Assembly: GCA_949788275.1 (NCBI GenBank)
Contig: OX460916.1
Span: 1,984,001 to 2,048,000 of the forward strand
Origin: Weeksellaceae bacterium
Lineage (GTDB): Bacteria; Bacteroidota; Bacteroidia; Flavobacteriales; Weeksellaceae
Direction of reading: 5' to 3'
DNA length: 64,000 bases
Shown piece by piece: positions 63,637-64,000 of the stretch. A program made the translations under genes and the position numbers. Under the pieces are notes generated by a model. That model searched no databases. It was given only the letters and a program-made list of their open reading frames with translations, and was not told where the DNA came from. Within the stretch, counting starts at the first letter, position 1. Every line of letters starts with the position of its first letter.

Positions 63637-64000
63637 ATGTTTAAAGATAGAACGGTATTCATGAATACCATTGCGGTAATCGTCGGTTTAGCAGTCACCT
63701 ACACAGTGATTCATTTCGGTATTATCGTTAATGCCCATCAATTGGGTTGGGATCAACAAGTTTTTCCAGAATGGCGTTATGTCATTAAGCACTTTTCAAG
63801 AGCCCCGCATCAAATTAAATTACAATTTTTTAGTTTAATGCTGATCACCTCTGGATTAGCTGCTTTATTGGGCGGAATAACAACAGCCATCTTGGTTAAA
63901 AGAGCCAAACAAGCCTATGCCATGTTTATTGGTTTTATATTGCTGCTTATTGCCCTTGGAGACATTGTTTTTACACCATATCATCCAACGTGGTATGAAG
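63637..64000 (+). CDS. membrane protein, 3' truncated by window edge
   Basis: Open frame from ATG 63637 (MFKDRTVFMNTIAVIVGLAV) to the window end, 121 codons. Three likely membrane helices (about 9-30, 65-87, 98-118). It starts 9 bp after ridA, so it continues the lptD-ridA operon. Family not recognised from this part. Confidence 0.75.
   Translation, partial: MFKDRTVFMNTIAVIVGLAVTYTVIHFGIIVNAHQLGWDQQVFPEWRYVIKHFSRAPHQIKLQFFSLMLITSGLAALLGGITTAILVKRAKQAYAMFIGFILLLIALGDIVFTPYHPTWYE

Overview
The window is a chromosomal segment of a low-GC member of the Flavobacteriia (Bacteroidota). The evidence is a SusC/SusD pair, a C-terminal type IX secretion sorting domain, the typical Bacteroidota run of lptD, amidase, MCE-domain and Fe-S oxidoreductase genes, Bacteroidota-type lipoproteins, and weak Shine-Dalgarno signals. 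The sequence does not let me name a genus. The first and last genes (lipoate ligase; membrane protein) are cut by the window edges.

Layout. 1-6 kb: lipoate-protein ligase, a class D (OXA-like) beta-lactamase and a large SNF2/SWIM helicase. 6-19.6 kb: a repeat-rich accessory segment. It holds a cytosine methyltransferase flanked by two different restriction endonuclease genes, a broken XRE regulator, a split hipBST-type toxin-antitoxin operon and a SusCD pair. All are separated by copies of one long composite repeat (family B). 19.6-34.7 kb: mostly housekeeping and stress genes: glutaminase, FabF with a TetR regulator, an ECF sigma/anti-sigma/DUF417/MsrAB oxidative-stress cluster, a BCCT transporter with a universal stress protein, acetyltransferase, TPM proteins, a T9SS cargo protein and an epimerase. 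34.8-46.8 kb: an AT-rich defence/mobile island next to the 3' end of a tRNA-Met gene. It contains an AbiEi/AbiEii pair, a phosphoesterase, a decayed IS3-family element inside a broken helicase gene, a truncated ATP-binding protein, an unknown 428-aa protein, and a reverse transcriptase preceded by a structured non-coding stretch and followed by two small unknown genes. 47-64 kb: core genes: methylmalonyl-CoA epimerase, TPR protein, dNTPase, a lemA/TPM operon, AraC and DoxX, Fe-S oxidoreductases, MCE protein, amidase, LptD and RidA.

Two repeat families stand out. Family A (8 copies, about 95-155 bp) has conserved GC-rich ends around a core that differs in sequence from copy to copy yet is self-complementary in every copy I examined. 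It is absent from the 31.3-48.5 kb interval that holds the island. Family B occurs only between 6 and 19.6 kb. Each large copy carries a perfect 20-bp palindrome or its remnant, and three copies begin with sequence matching the hip operator region.

The best candidates for an undescribed system are the reverse transcriptase locus with its upstream structured region and companion gene, and the restriction cluster with one methyltransferase and two dissimilar nucleases. Several genes in the accessory parts carry nonsense codons or are truncated, so the island is partly decayed.
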